Below are positions 16,904-25,422 of a DNA stretch of 64,000 nt, piece after piece. How positions within the stretch are numbered: position 1 is the first letter of the stretch; every line of letters starts with the position of its first letter. Both the position numbers and the translations under genes were made by a program. The notes beneath the pieces are model-generated. The model ran no database searches and was not told the origin of the DNA. It worked only from the letters and a program-made list of their open reading frames with translations. The DNA comes from DTYU01 sp040756575 (GTDB lineage: Bacteria > Bacillota > Desulfotomaculia > Desulfotomaculales > Ammonificaceae). The DNA is taken from positions 1-64,000 of the forward strand of contig JBFLYP010000012.1 in NCBI GenBank assembly GCA_040756575.1, written 5' to 3'.

Positions 16904-18277
16904 TTGCATGCGCTTTGGGGCGGACGTTTTGAAAAGAAAACCGACCAGCGGGTCAGGGCCTTTCAAGACTCCTTGAGCTTCGATTTCCGGCTCTGGCCTT
17001 ATGATATTGCGGTAAGCCGGGCGCACGCCCGCATGCTGGTAAAGATCGGAGTCCTGACCGACGCTGAAGGAGAAACCATCCTTAACGGACTCGACAAGAT
17101 TTACGAGGCCTTTGCCTCGGGGAAGATAGAGCCGGCGGGAGAAGAAGATATTCATTCCCTGGTTGAGGCACTACTCGTGAAGTGGGTTGGCGAAGTCGGA
17201 AAAAAGCTGCACACCGGGCGGAGCCGCAATGACCAGGTTGCCACCGACTTGAGGCTGTACCTGCGGGACGAGATCGATGCAGGGCGGCGGCTGCTGCGGG
17301 AGCTCCGGTTGGCGTTGGTGGAACTCGCTGCGGAGCACGTGGAAACGCTGATGCCCGGATTCACGCATTTACAGCCGGCGCAGCCGGTGACCTTAGGCCA
17401 TCACCTGTTAGCTTACTACGAGATGTTTACCAGAGACGATGCGCGGTTTGAGGACTGCCGCCGGCGCACGAACGTCCTCCCGCTCGGGGCGGGGGCCCTG
17501 GCGGGAACAACCTTCCCGCTCGACAGGGAGTATGTGGCGCAACTTTTGGGTTTTGAAGCGCTCAGTGCGAACAGTATGGATGCCGTCAGCGACCGGGACT
17601 TCGTAGTTGAGTTTTGCAGTGCGGCCGCACTTGTGATCGTTCACCTCAGCAGGCTTTGCGAGGAGATAATCCTCTGGGCGACACCGCAGTTCGGTTTTGT
17701 CGAGCTTGACGACGCCTTTGCCACGGGATCGAGCATGATGCCGCAAAAGAAAAACCCCGACGTGGCGGAACTGTGCAGGGGCAAGACTGGGCGCGTGGTT
17801 GGAAACCTCGCCGGGATGTTGGCTCTCCTGAAGGGGCTGCCGCTTGCTTACAACAAGGACCTTCAGGAAGACAAGCCCCTGCTTTTCGACACCGTGGACA
17901 CCTTGAAGGGGTGCCTCGGGGTCTTTGTTCCGATGCTGCAATCCCTTCAGGTCAACCGTGAGCGGATGGCGGCTGCCGCCCGTCAAGGGTTTTTGACTGC
18001 TACCGACCTCGCGGAGTACCTTGTCCGAAAAGGGCTGCCCTTCCGCGAGGCGCATGAAGTAGTTGGCGGCGTTGTGCTCTATTGCCTTGAACAGGGGAAA
18101 GAGCTTGGTAGCCTTACGCTGGACGAATACCGGCGCTTTTCTCCTGTAGTTGATCCAGATGTTTTTGAGGTGGTCAGCCTTAAAGAGGCGCTGCAAGCGC
18201 GGCGGGTCATAGGGGGGCCTGCGCCGGTCGCTGTCCGGGAAAGGATCGAATACCTTAAAAAACTCTTGACAGGTTGA
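16904..18277 (+). CDS. argH: Argininosuccinate lyase
   Basis: The last arginine step, releasing fumarate. It belongs to the fumarase/aspartase superfamily: the signature GSSMMPQKKNPDVAELCRG is present, with HTGRSRNDQVATDLRLYLRD and GFTHLQPAQPVTLGHHLLAY. It starts at TTG 16904 after AAGGAGG and reads MHALWGGRFEKKTDQ, the typical N-terminus. It has 457 residues. It closes the arg operon; no strong terminator is obvious in the 150 bases after it. Confidence 0.95.
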   Translation: MHALWGGRFEKKTDQRVRAFQDSLSFDFRLWPYDIAVSRAHARMLVKIGVLTDAEGETILNGLDKIYEAFASGKIEPAGEEDIHSLVEALLVKWVGEVGKKLHTGRSRNDQVATDLRLYLRDEIDAGRRLLRELRLALVELAAEHVETLMPGFTHLQPAQPVTLGHHLLAYYEMFTRDDARFEDCRRRTNVLPLGAGALAGTTFPLDREYVAQLLGFEALSANSMDAVSDRDFVVEFCSAAALVIVHLSRLCEEIILWATPQFGFVELDDAFATGSSMMPQKKNPDVAELCRGKTGRVVGNLAGMLALLKGLPLAYNKDLQEDKPLLFDTVDTLKGCLGVFVPMLQSLQVNRERMAAAARQGFLTATDLAEYLVRKGLPFREAHEVVGGVVLYCLEQGKELGSLTLDEYRRFSPVVDPDVFEVVSLKEALQARRVIGGPAPVAVRERIEYLKKLLTG

Positions 18278-18432
18278 TAAACTGCTCAAAGTACCGGAAC
18301 CCGCGGTAAACTCCGGCAGAAACCGGCAAAGCCCGTAGAAGCGGTTCTGTTACCGGTTTGCTTTTACATCAGGGGGCAAACCGGCCGTTTACTTGGACAG
18401 ACCGGGATTCTGGGTGTCAGCATTTCTTACCG

Positions 18433-18810
18433 CTACTCAGTATAACGGCGTTTTCGTAATTTGATACAATTTTTTTTAGTCTTTGGTGGCGGATAGAAGA
18501 CTTGAAGCGCAAAAGGCTTGTCCTTGTAAAGGGCGCTAAAAGCGCCATCAAGGTATTTAAGAATAACCACTTTGCTCCGAGATCGGAGAGGCATAACATT
18601 GCCTTTAAGGTCAATTAACTGATAAGTAGAACCCAAGAACGATACGGTGGAGCCTTGAGTTGCCTTACGTTCGTATTTCAGGCAGAGAATCCGGTTAAGT
18701 ATCGCGGCGGAAGGCGGGGTTAAAAAAAGGCGTTTCACCTGGCGTTTGCTCAAATCCAGAAGCTCTGCTGCCTGCCGGATTGTCAGCTTGCCACCCAGGA
18801 CCTGTTCCAT
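18433..18810 (-). pseudogene. ISNCY/IS1202-like transposase remnant with internal deletion
   Basis: The N-terminus MEQVLGGKLTIRQAAELLDLSKRQVKRL is the helix-turn-helix start of this transposase group. It then jumps to a C-terminal block (ILCLKYERKATQGSTVSFLG, YQLIDLKG, YKDKPFALQVFY) that in full-length relatives lies several hundred residues later. The catalytic DDE core is absent, so the ORF looks like a fusion left by an internal deletion. The family call rests on recalled similarity and is moderate. An inverted repeat of the kind that ends such elements lies just upstream (18842-18877). Confidence 0.6.
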
Positions 18811-18841
18811 GATTACACCCTTCTGGCTTCTTTGGTACTCA

Positions 18842-18877
18842 AGAAAATGTCTCCTTTCCTCATGGGTGACATTTTCT
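18842..18877. repeat. Inverted repeat beside transposase remnant
   Basis: AGAAAATGTCTCC (18842-18854) mirrors GGGTGACATTTTCT (18864-18877) around a 9-nt loop, and GGGTGACAAT recurs at 18892. The sequence resembles the TGACATTTTCT-type termini of the ISNCY elements to which the neighbouring remnant may belong. Confidence 0.45.
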
Positions 18878-19017
18878 CAGACCGCTTATAGGGTGACAAT
18901 ATCACAGTCCGATAACATTTTTAAAAATACTAATTGACAAAAGACGAATTTTTTGGTATTTTGAAGGTGTAAGTGATAACTTTCACAACCCTCCACCCAC
19001 CGAAAGAGGTGGTTGCG

Positions 19018-19263
19018 GTGAGCAAGCTTGCCAAAGCTTTCGAAGTCCTTGAAGCGGCAGGATGCAGGTTCGTCCCGGTACCGGGAACGAAGTGGTACGA
19101 GATCGGCTGTAATGATGGCGGGGTGGTGCTTGTAAAAGAGAAACAGATTATAGAGTTTTTTGGTGACGGCGACCCGGAAAAGGTAAGGGAGTGGTTGCTG
19201 AAACATAACCTGAAGCCCGGGAGCCGATACAAGGAAAGCCGTGATAGTAACACCTCAACATAA
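19018..19263 (+). CDS. Small hypothetical protein
   Basis: About 81 residues from GTG 19018 (MSKLAKAFEVLEAAGCRFVP), placed five bases after AGAGGTGG. I recognise no family. The predicted order is helix, two or three beta strands (RFVPVPG, KWYEIGCN, GVVLVKEKQIIEFFG) and a C-terminal helix with a basic tail. It is followed 11 bases later by a strong terminator, which supports it being a genuine monocistronic gene. Confidence 0.5.
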   Translation: MSKLAKAFEVLEAAGCRFVPVPGTKWYEIGCNDGGVVLVKEKQIIEFFGDGDPEKVREWLLKHNLKPGSRYKESRDSNTST

Positions 19264-19274
19264 CCCCCATCCCT

Positions 19275-19300
19275 AAGGCCAGTTCGACTGGCCTTTTTTC
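19275..19300 (+). terminator. Rho-independent terminator
   Basis: AAGGCCAGT-TCG-ACTGGCCTT (19275-19295) is a perfect 9-bp stem with a 3-nt loop, followed by TTTTC. Confidence 0.9.
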
Positions 19301-19372
19301 TTTAACCGCTTATACTATTTTTTACAATAGTTGAGCTTTGTCGGGCGCTTTTAGGCGCTTTTCTCTGGCATC

Positions 19373-19401
19373 TTGACAGGTTATGTGGAAAGAGGTAAAA
19401 T
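19373..19401 (+). promoter_or_regulatory. leuB promoter
   Basis: TTGACA (19373-19378), 17 bases, TAAAAT (19396-19401). Transcription would start about 30 bases before the leuB ATG at 19439. Confidence 0.75.
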
Positions 19402-19438
19402 TTCACGCAATTCAAGCTTTAGCGGGAGGAAGAAGCGG

Positions 19439-20488
19439 ATGTACAGGATCGCGGTGATACCGGGCGACGGAACGGGCCCAGAGCAGGTTAGGGAAGGATT
19501 GAAGGTGTTGGCGGCGGCAGCCGAGCGCGAGGACTTCAAATTTGAAGCGGTCACTTATGACTTTGGCGGGGAGAGGTATTTGCGGACAGGAGAAACCCTG
19601 CCGGATGGAGCACTTGAGGAGCTAAGCAAATTTGACGCTATTTACCTGGGTGCCATCGGGCATCCGGGCGTTAAACCCGGGATTTTGGAAAAAGGCATTC
19701 TTTTACGCTTGCGGTTCGGGCTGGACCAGTACATCAACCTCCGGCCGGTCAAGCTCTATCCGGGGGTAGAGACGCCGCTTAAGGACAAGGGACCGGAAGA
19801 GATCGACTTTGTCGTTGTACGGGAAAATACAGAGGGCCTTTACTGCGGTGCCGGCGGGTTCTTGAAGCGGGGAACTAAGGACGAGGTTGCGATTCAGAAT
19901 TCGATTAACACCTATAAGGGCGTTGAGCGCTGCGTCCGCTACGCCTTTGAATACTGCCGCCGGCGGAATAAAAAGAAAAAGGTGACGCTTTGCGGCAAGA
20001 CCAACGTCCTTACCTACGCCTTTGACCTCTGGGAGCGGGTGTTTCATCAGGTAGGAGAGAACTATCCGGATATAAAGCGGGACTATGCGCATGTTGATGC
20101 CACGTGCATGTGGATGGTTAAAAACCCGGAGTGGTTTGACGTCATCGTTACGGACAACATGTTCGGGGATATCATCACCGACCTTGGTGCGATAATCCAG
20201 GGAGGTATGGGCATTGCCGCCGGCGGCAACATCAACCCCAAAGGGGTCTCAATGTTTGAGCCGATAGGCGGTTCCGCGCCCAAATACACCGGGCAGAACG
20301 TCATTAACCCGCTTGCCGCGGTCTGCGCTGCCGCGATGATGCTCGAACAGCTCGGCGAAACGAAGGCGGCGGCCCGGATCGAGAAGGCTGTCCAGGAGGT
20401 CTGTGCCAAACACCTGAAAAGTCTGGCTGCGGGGCAAATGGGCTATTCTACCAGCGAAGTAGGCGACCTTGTTGTCCGCTATCTATAG
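19439..20488 (+). CDS. leuB: 3-isopropylmalate dehydrogenase-type decarboxylating dehydrogenase
   Basis: The 349-residue enzyme of the isocitrate/isopropylmalate dehydrogenase family starts MYRIAVIPGDGTGPEQVREG. It has the substrate loop LRLRFGLDQYINLRPVKLYPGV, VVRENTEGLYCG, catalytic Lys/Tyr regions, and the metal Asp block VTDNMFGDIITDLGAIIQGG. NPKGVSMFEPIGGSAPKYTG closes the cofactor site. ATG 19439 follows GGGAGGA by eight bases. Its position directly before the ilv-leu cluster supports LeuB over isocitrate or tartrate dehydrogenase. It has its own promoter and lies before the T-box, so it is expressed separately from leuA-leuC-leuD. Confidence 0.85.
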   Translation: MYRIAVIPGDGTGPEQVREGLKVLAAAAEREDFKFEAVTYDFGGERYLRTGETLPDGALEELSKFDAIYLGAIGHPGVKPGILEKGILLRLRFGLDQYINLRPVKLYPGVETPLKDKGPEEIDFVVVRENTEGLYCGAGGFLKRGTKDEVAIQNSINTYKGVERCVRYAFEYCRRRNKKKKVTLCGKTNVLTYAFDLWERVFHQVGENYPDIKRDYAHVDATCMWMVKNPEWFDVIVTDNMFGDIITDLGAIIQGGMGIAAGGNINPKGVSMFEPIGGSAPKYTGQNVINPLAAVCAAAMMLEQLGETKAAARIEKAVQEVCAKHLKSLAAGQMGYSTSEVGDLVVRYL

Positions 20489-20530
20489 TGAATTAGAGCG
20501 TTGAAACGGTTGTTATGTCGGCATCGATAC

Positions 20531-20560
20531 TTGACATGCTGGTAATGATTTTTGTATACT
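20531..20560 (+). promoter_or_regulatory. ilv-leu operon promoter
   Basis: TTGACA (20531-20536), 18 bases, TATACT (20555-20560). It lies about 25 bases upstream of the T-box leader. Confidence 0.75.
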
Positions 20561-20584
20561 GAGGGGAAATTATAGCGGTTAAAG

Positions 20585-20875
20585 GCAAAGAAGGGGACGA
20601 GGTGCCGCGGGCTTCTTGCAACAGAGAGCCGGGTAAGGTGAAAGCCGGTGCAGAGGTGCGGTTGCCTAATCACCCCGGAGCCGGGTGGCGAAAGACTTTT
20701 CTTCGAGTAGTCTTTCCCGGGTAGGTTTCCCGTTACCGAAACCGTGTGTTTGCGAGACACACATGAGGGGTCGTTCACCGCGAGGTGGCGGCAACCGGGG
20801 TGGTACCGCGGAGGTTTCAGCCTCTCGTCCCCGCACTCAACCCCTCGATTGAAAAAGCATCGTTTTGTTGAAAGG
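20585..20875 (+). promoter_or_regulatory. T-box leader, predicted isoleucine (AUC) specifier
   Basis: Stem I carries the CAGAGAGCCGGG / GTGAAAGCCGG motif order. The specifier loop CTA-ATC-ACC-CCGGAGC places the codon ATC (Ile) at 20669-20671. The conserved T-box GGGTGGTACCGCGG is at 20798-20811 and forms an antiterminator with CCTCTCGTCCCC. A following hairpin, AAAAAGCATC against GGTGCTTTTT, is the likely terminator. Uncharged tRNA-Ile would favour readthrough into ilvE and the genes after it. The T-box is certain; the specifier is my reading of the loop. Confidence 0.92.
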
Positions 20876-20969
20876 TGCTTTTTCGGTCGAAGGAGAACCT
20901 CGAATGAATAAGTTGAGTGCGGGGCAGGGAGGCTTGTTTAAATTTATCCGGGGCAAGGAGGAAGTAGTA

Positions 20970-21842
20970 GTGGGGCTAACTATCTACCTAGACGGGGAAT
21001 ACGTTCCTGAAGAGAAGGCTGTTATCTCGGTTTTTGACCACGGGTTGTTGTACGGTGACGGGGTTTTTGAGGGAATAAGGGCTTACCACGGCCGGGTCTT
21101 CAAGCTCAAGGAGCACCTTGACCGGCTTTACGAATCAGCAAAATCGATTCTCCTCGAAATTCCGCTCGGTAAGGAAGAGATGCAGGATGTTGTTTTGGAA
21201 ACCTGCCGCCGGAACAACATCCGCGACGGTTACATCCGGTTGGTGGTCACGCGCGGCAAAGGCGATTTGGGGCTTGATCCGAAAAAATGCCCCAATCCCT
21301 CGGTTTTCTGCATTGCGGCTTCGATCCAACTGTATCCGCCGGAGTTTTACGAGAAGGGGCTCGAGGTTATTACGGTGCCCACACGGCGTAACGTTCCGGA
21401 GGCGGTTAACCCCCGAATTAAGTCATTAAACTATTTGAACAATATCTTAGCTAAAATCGAGGCAGGGCTTATCGGGGTCCAAGAAGCGATTATGCTCACC
21501 AGTGACGGCTACGTTTGCGAAGCCACGGGAGACAACATTTTTATTGTAAAAAACGGAAAGCTCGTTACACCGCCGCCGCACCTGGGCATCTTAGAGGGAA
21601 TCACCAGGAACACGGTAATGGAAATTGCGCGCGGCAAGGGAATACCGGTCTTTGAGAGAAACTTCACACGGCATGACGTTTTTATCGCGGACGAGTGTTT
21701 CCTGACGGGAACGGCGGCGGAGATCATCCCGGTGGTAAAGGTCGACGGACGTGTCATCGGCGACGGGCGTCCGGGAGAGGTTACCTGGGACCTGATTCGG
21801 GCCTTCCGCGAACTGACAAAGACTGAGGGACCCGAAATTTAG
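20970..21842 (+). CDS. ilvE: Branched-chain amino acid aminotransferase
   Basis: This fold-type IV PLP enzyme transaminates the 2-oxo acids of valine, leucine and isoleucine. Motifs: ISVFDHGLLYGDGVFEGIRA, the PLP lysine in NPRIKSLNYLNNILAKIEA, and EATGDNIFIVKNGKLVTPP. GTG 20970 lies eight bases after AAGGAGG and gives the usual N-terminus GLTIYLDGEYVPEE (290 residues). ATG 20904, also with a good site (AAGGAG 20889-20894), would add 22 atypical residues and cannot be excluded. It is the first gene after the Ile T-box. Confidence 0.9.
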   Translation: MGLTIYLDGEYVPEEKAVISVFDHGLLYGDGVFEGIRAYHGRVFKLKEHLDRLYESAKSILLEIPLGKEEMQDVVLETCRRNNIRDGYIRLVVTRGKGDLGLDPKKCPNPSVFCIAASIQLYPPEFYEKGLEVITVPTRRNVPEAVNPRIKSLNYLNNILAKIEAGLIGVQEAIMLTSDGYVCEATGDNIFIVKNGKLVTPPPHLGILEGITRNTVMEIARGKGIPVFERNFTRHDVFIADECFLTGTAAEIIPVVKVDGRVIGDGRPGEVTWDLIRAFRELTKTEGPEI

Positions 21843-22005
21843 AGGTCGGAGGCAAGAGATCGGAAGTCGGAAAAGAAAAAGGGATTCGCTTGGCGAATAC
21901 TTACAAAGATGACATCCGACATCCGTTATAACTAAAAGGAAATCGCACAGGCGATTTCCTTCAAAGGTCCGACGTCCGACGTCTGACATCCGACATCTGT
22001 TATAA
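21843..22005. repeat. Heptad-armed hairpin, two cores
   Basis: The left arm has 7-nt units GAGGTCG GAGGCAA GAGATCG. The first core is GGATTCGC-TTG-GCGAATA and the second is GGAAATCGC-ACAG-GCGATTTCC. The right arm is TCCGACG TCCGACG TCTGACA TCCGACA TCTG. It fills the ilvE-ilvD spacer and ends a few bases before the ilvD ribosome binding site. No protein frame. Confidence 0.75.
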
Positions 22006-22018
22006 GGGGGCTTGTTTT

Positions 22019-23689
22019 TTGCGAAGCGACACGGTTAAAAAGGGATTGGAAAAGGCGCCTCACCGTTCACTCTTTAGGGCGTTGGGTTTTACCGACACGG
22101 AATTTGACCGCCCGCTTATCGGGGTGGTAAATTCTTTCAACGAAATCATCCCCGGCCATATCCACCTGCGGGAGATTACCGAAGCGGTTAAAGCCGGTAT
22201 TCGTATGGCCGGCGGGGTGCCGGTAGAGTTTCCGACAATCGGTGTATGTGACGGGATAGCAATGAACCACCGCGGTATGAAATACTCCCTGGCGTCCCGG
22301 GAACTCATTGCCGACAGCGTTGAGGTGATGGTCGAGGCGCATGCCTTTGACGGTCTGGTTCTTGTGACCGCTTGCGATAAAATTGTTCCCGGTATGCTGG
22401 TGGCTGCGGCGCGGCTTGACATACCCTCGATCATAGTTAGCGGCGGGCCGATGCTGGCGGGGAGGTTCCGGGGCCAGGATGTTTCGCTGAACAGCGTGTT
22501 TGAAGCCGTGGGACGGGTCAGGGCAGGCAACATGACCATGGAGGAACTGGCCAAGCTGGAAGAAGCGGCCTGTCCCGGATGCGGTTCCTGCGCCGGGATG
22601 TTCACCGCAAATTCAATGAATTGCCTGACGGAGGCATTGGGGATGGCGCTGCCGGGTAACGGCACCATCCCCGCAGTCTGTGCGGCACGCCGGCGCCTGG
22701 CGAAGCTTTCCGGAATGCGGGTAGTGGAATTGGTGAAGGAGGACCTCACCCCGTCGAAGATTCTTACACCAGCCGCATTTGTAAACGCTTTAACCGTCGA
22801 TATGGCGCTCGGCTGTTCCACTAACACGATCCTGCACCTGACGGCGATAGCGCACGAGGCGGGGGTTATTCTCGACCTGAGGGAGGTTAACGAAATCAGT
22901 GCGAGAACACCGAATCTCTGCCGGTTAGATCCCGCCGGCCCTTACCACGTGCAGGACCTTGACGAAGCCGGAGGCATCCCTGCGGTCATGAACGTACTGA
23001 TAGGCGCGGGCTTGATAGACGGCGAGGCTATGACGGTTACGGGCCGGCCGGTAAAGGAAAACGTCAACGGGCGGTCGGTCCGGCGCCCAGAGGTAATCCG
23101 GTCTATTACTGAAGCTTACAGCCCTACGGGCGGACTGGCGGTTCTTTTTGGAAACCTTGCCCCCGAGGGCGCAGTGGTGAAACAGGCGGCAGTGGCCCCG
23201 GAGATGCTCCGGCACCGCGGCCCGGCACGGGTTTTTAACAGCGAGGAGGGAGCAGTGCAGGCTATTATGAACGGGGCTTTCAAAAGCGGAGACGTCATCG
23301 TAATCAGGTATGAGGGTCCGCGCGGCGGACCGGGGATGCGGGAGATGTTGACCCCGACGGCGACTTTGGCGGGGCTAGGGCGCGACAAGGATGTGGCGCT
23401 GATTACTGACGGGCGGTTTTCCGGCGCCACGCGGGGTGCTTCCATCGGGCACGTTTCTCCGGAGGCGGCGGCGGGAGGACCCATCGCCGCGCTGCGCGAC
23501 GGTGACGTGATTGAAATAGATATTCCAGGAAGGCGGCTTGAGGTGCTGTTAGAGGAGAATGAAATCACAGCGCGACTTGCGGCGTTACCGCCTTTCAAGC
23601 CCAAGATTTCCCACGGCTACCTCGGCCGTTACTCGGAGCTGGTCTCTTCAGCGAGCAAAGGGGCGGTATTTACCTCTGACGGGAGGTAA
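22019..23689 (+). CDS. ilvD: Dihydroxy-acid dehydratase
   Basis: This Fe-S dehydratase makes 2-oxo acids for valine, leucine and isoleucine. Cluster cysteines are visible in LVTACDKIVPG and CPGCGSCAGMFTANSMNCL; RYEGPRGGPGMREML and TDGRFSGATRGASIGHVSPE are family signatures. The start is TTG 22019 (MRSDTVKKGLEKAPHRSL) after AAGGGGG. It has 556 residues, standard. Its leader is almost wholly the heptad-armed repeat. Confidence 0.95.
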   Translation: MRSDTVKKGLEKAPHRSLFRALGFTDTEFDRPLIGVVNSFNEIIPGHIHLREITEAVKAGIRMAGGVPVEFPTIGVCDGIAMNHRGMKYSLASRELIADSVEVMVEAHAFDGLVLVTACDKIVPGMLVAAARLDIPSIIVSGGPMLAGRFRGQDVSLNSVFEAVGRVRAGNMTMEELAKLEEAACPGCGSCAGMFTANSMNCLTEALGMALPGNGTIPAVCAARRRLAKLSGMRVVELVKEDLTPSKILTPAAFVNALTVDMALGCSTNTILHLTAIAHEAGVILDLREVNEISARTPNLCRLDPAGPYHVQDLDEAGGIPAVMNVLIGAGLIDGEAMTVTGRPVKENVNGRSVRRPEVIRSITEAYSPTGGLAVLFGNLAPEGAVVKQAAVAPEMLRHRGPARVFNSEEGAVQAIMNGAFKSGDVIVIRYEGPRGGPGMREMLTPTATLAGLGRDKDVALITDGRFSGATRGASIGHVSPEAAAGGPIAALRDGDVIEIDIPGRRLEVLLEENEITARLAALPPFKPKISHGYLGRYSELVSSASKGAVFTSDGR

Positions 23690-23719
23690 GTCTGATCGGT
23701 TGAGACGGGGGTGGTTATT

Positions 23720-25378
23720 TTGGACGAGATCTCCGGCGGAGAGATATTAATCCGGAGCCTGAAGAAGGAAGGGACCGAGGTCATTTTCGGGTATCCCGGT
23801 GGAGCGGTGCTGCCGATTTACGACGCGCTCTATGATGCAGATATCCGGCACATCCTGATGCGCCACGAACAGGCGGCGGCCCACGCAGCGGACGGATACG
23901 CCCGCGCCACCGGCCGTCCGGGGGTTTGCATGGCCACTTCCGGTCCCGGGGCAACGAACCTGGTTACCGGGATCGCTACGGCATTTATGGACTCAAGCCC
24001 GGTCGTAGCAATTACCGGACAGGTCCCGACCGCCCTTATCGGCCGGGATTCCTTCCAGGAAGCGGATATAACCGGGATTACCCTGCCAATAACCAAGCAT
24101 AATTATTTGGTGAAGGACGTGCGGGACCTTGCCAGGACGGTTCGCGAGGCTTTCTACATTGCCACTACAGGTCGCCCCGGTCCGGTCCTTATCGATATAC
24201 CGAGGGATGTTTCCGGGGGGAAGGCGGTTTATACCGACCCCGGTCCGGTGGACCTGCCGGGGTACAAGCCGGTGCTTGACCCGGACAACGCCACGGTGCT
24301 CGCGGCGGCGGAGTTGATTGCCGGCGCCCAGCGTCCGGTGATTTATGCCGGAGGCGGGGTCATTATTTCCGGTGCTCATGAGGAGTTGCGCCAGCTTGCC
24401 GAGTTGATCATGGCACCGGTAGCCACGACACTTATGGGGATCGGGGGATTCCCCGGAAATCACCCGCTTTCGCTCGGGATGTTAGGCATGCACGGTACGC
24501 GTTATGCCAATTACGCCGTTTGCGAGTGCGATCTCCTGATCGCCGTCGGAGCACGGTTTGACGATCGGGTGACCGGCAAGGTGGAAACGTTTGCACCCGA
24601 GGCTAAAATAATTCACATTGACATCGATATAGCGGAGTTCGCAAAGAACGTTCGCGTTGACGTTGCGGTCAGGGGAGATGTCCGGCGGGTGTTGAAAAAA
24701 CTGCTCGAGGTGCTCAAAAGTGCTTCACACCCGGCATGGTTGGAGAAGATCGACACCTGGCGGAAGGAATATCCGCTCGATTTTAAGCAAACCGGTTTGA
24801 AGCCGCAGTTTGTCATAAGAGAATTAGACCGGGTGACGCAGGGCAAGGCCCGGATTACCACCGAGGTGGGGCAGAACCAGATGTGGGCGGCTCAGTTTTA
24901 CACTTTCACGCGACCACGTTCTTTCATTTCCTCCGGCGGGCTGGGGACGATGGGTTTCGGGTTTCCTGCTGCACTGGGGGTGCAGGTTGCCTGTCCCGAC
25001 GAAACGGTTTTCGACATTGCCGGGGACGGTTCCATCCAGATGAATATCCAGGAGCTGGCGACCGCGGTGGCCAATGACCTGCCTGTGAACGTCGCGATTA
25101 TGGACAACGGGTTCCTCGGGATGGTGCGCCAGTGGCAGGAACTCTTCTACAGGCGCCGGTATTCACATACCGAAATCTATGGCCCCGACTTCGTCAAGGT
25201 TGCGGAGGCATACGGCGCGGAAGGCATCCGGGTTACCAGGCCCAATGATGTCAGCGCGGCGCTGGAACAGGCCATAGCCTCGCCTAAACCGGTCTTTATC
25301 GATTTCGTAGTAGAACGCGAGGAAAATGTGATGCCGATGGTTCCGCCCGGGGAGTCTTTGGAGAAAATGTTGGGATGA
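23720..25378 (+). CDS. ilvB: Acetolactate synthase large subunit
   Basis: This ThDP enzyme condenses pyruvate to acetolactate, or pyruvate and 2-oxobutyrate to acetohydroxybutyrate. The catalytic Glu is in LMRHEQAAAHAADGYARATG. The ThDP-binding motif is GDGSIQMNIQELATAVANDLPVN (GDG...N), and FAD-binding blocks are present (LGMLGMHGTRYAN, GARFDDRVTGKV). TTG 23720 is preferred because GTG 23711 lies in the GGGGGTGG ribosome site. It pairs with ilvN, 44 bases downstream. A second, separate large-subunit gene lies at 27179. Confidence 0.93.
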   Translation: MDEISGGEILIRSLKKEGTEVIFGYPGGAVLPIYDALYDADIRHILMRHEQAAAHAADGYARATGRPGVCMATSGPGATNLVTGIATAFMDSSPVVAITGQVPTALIGRDSFQEADITGITLPITKHNYLVKDVRDLARTVREAFYIATTGRPGPVLIDIPRDVSGGKAVYTDPGPVDLPGYKPVLDPDNATVLAAAELIAGAQRPVIYAGGGVIISGAHEELRQLAELIMAPVATTLMGIGGFPGNHPLSLGMLGMHGTRYANYAVCECDLLIAVGARFDDRVTGKVETFAPEAKIIHIDIDIAEFAKNVRVDVAVRGDVRRVLKKLLEVLKSASHPAWLEKIDTWRKEYPLDFKQTGLKPQFVIRELDRVTQGKARITTEVGQNQMWAAQFYTFTRPRSFISSGGLGTMGFGFPAALGVQVACPDETVFDIAGDGSIQMNIQELATAVANDLPVNVAIMDNGFLGMVRQWQELFYRRRYSHTEIYGPDFVKVAEAYGAEGIRVTRPNDVSAALEQAIASPKPVFIDFVVEREENVMPMVPPGESLEKMLG

Positions 25379-25380
25379 AA

Positions 25381-25405
25381 CCCGGTTAGCAAGGTGTTAA
25401 CCGGG
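25381..25405 (+). other. Hairpin between ilvB and ilvN
   Basis: CCCGGTTA (25381-25388) pairs with TAACCGGG (25398-25405) around a 9-nt loop, in the 44-bp ilvB-ilvN spacer and right before the ilvN ribosome site. No U tract follows, so it is not a terminator. It may tune ilvN translation or mRNA stability. Confidence 0.6.
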
Positions 25406-25422
25406 TCGAAGGGGGTATTTTG

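Noticed and set aside
17408..18289. 293-codon antisense ORF within argH
   Set aside because: Opposes a fully conserved argH; no family features.
22060..22827. 255-codon antisense ORF within ilvD
   Set aside because: Composition and position show it is a G+C-driven shadow of ilvD; no ribosome site.
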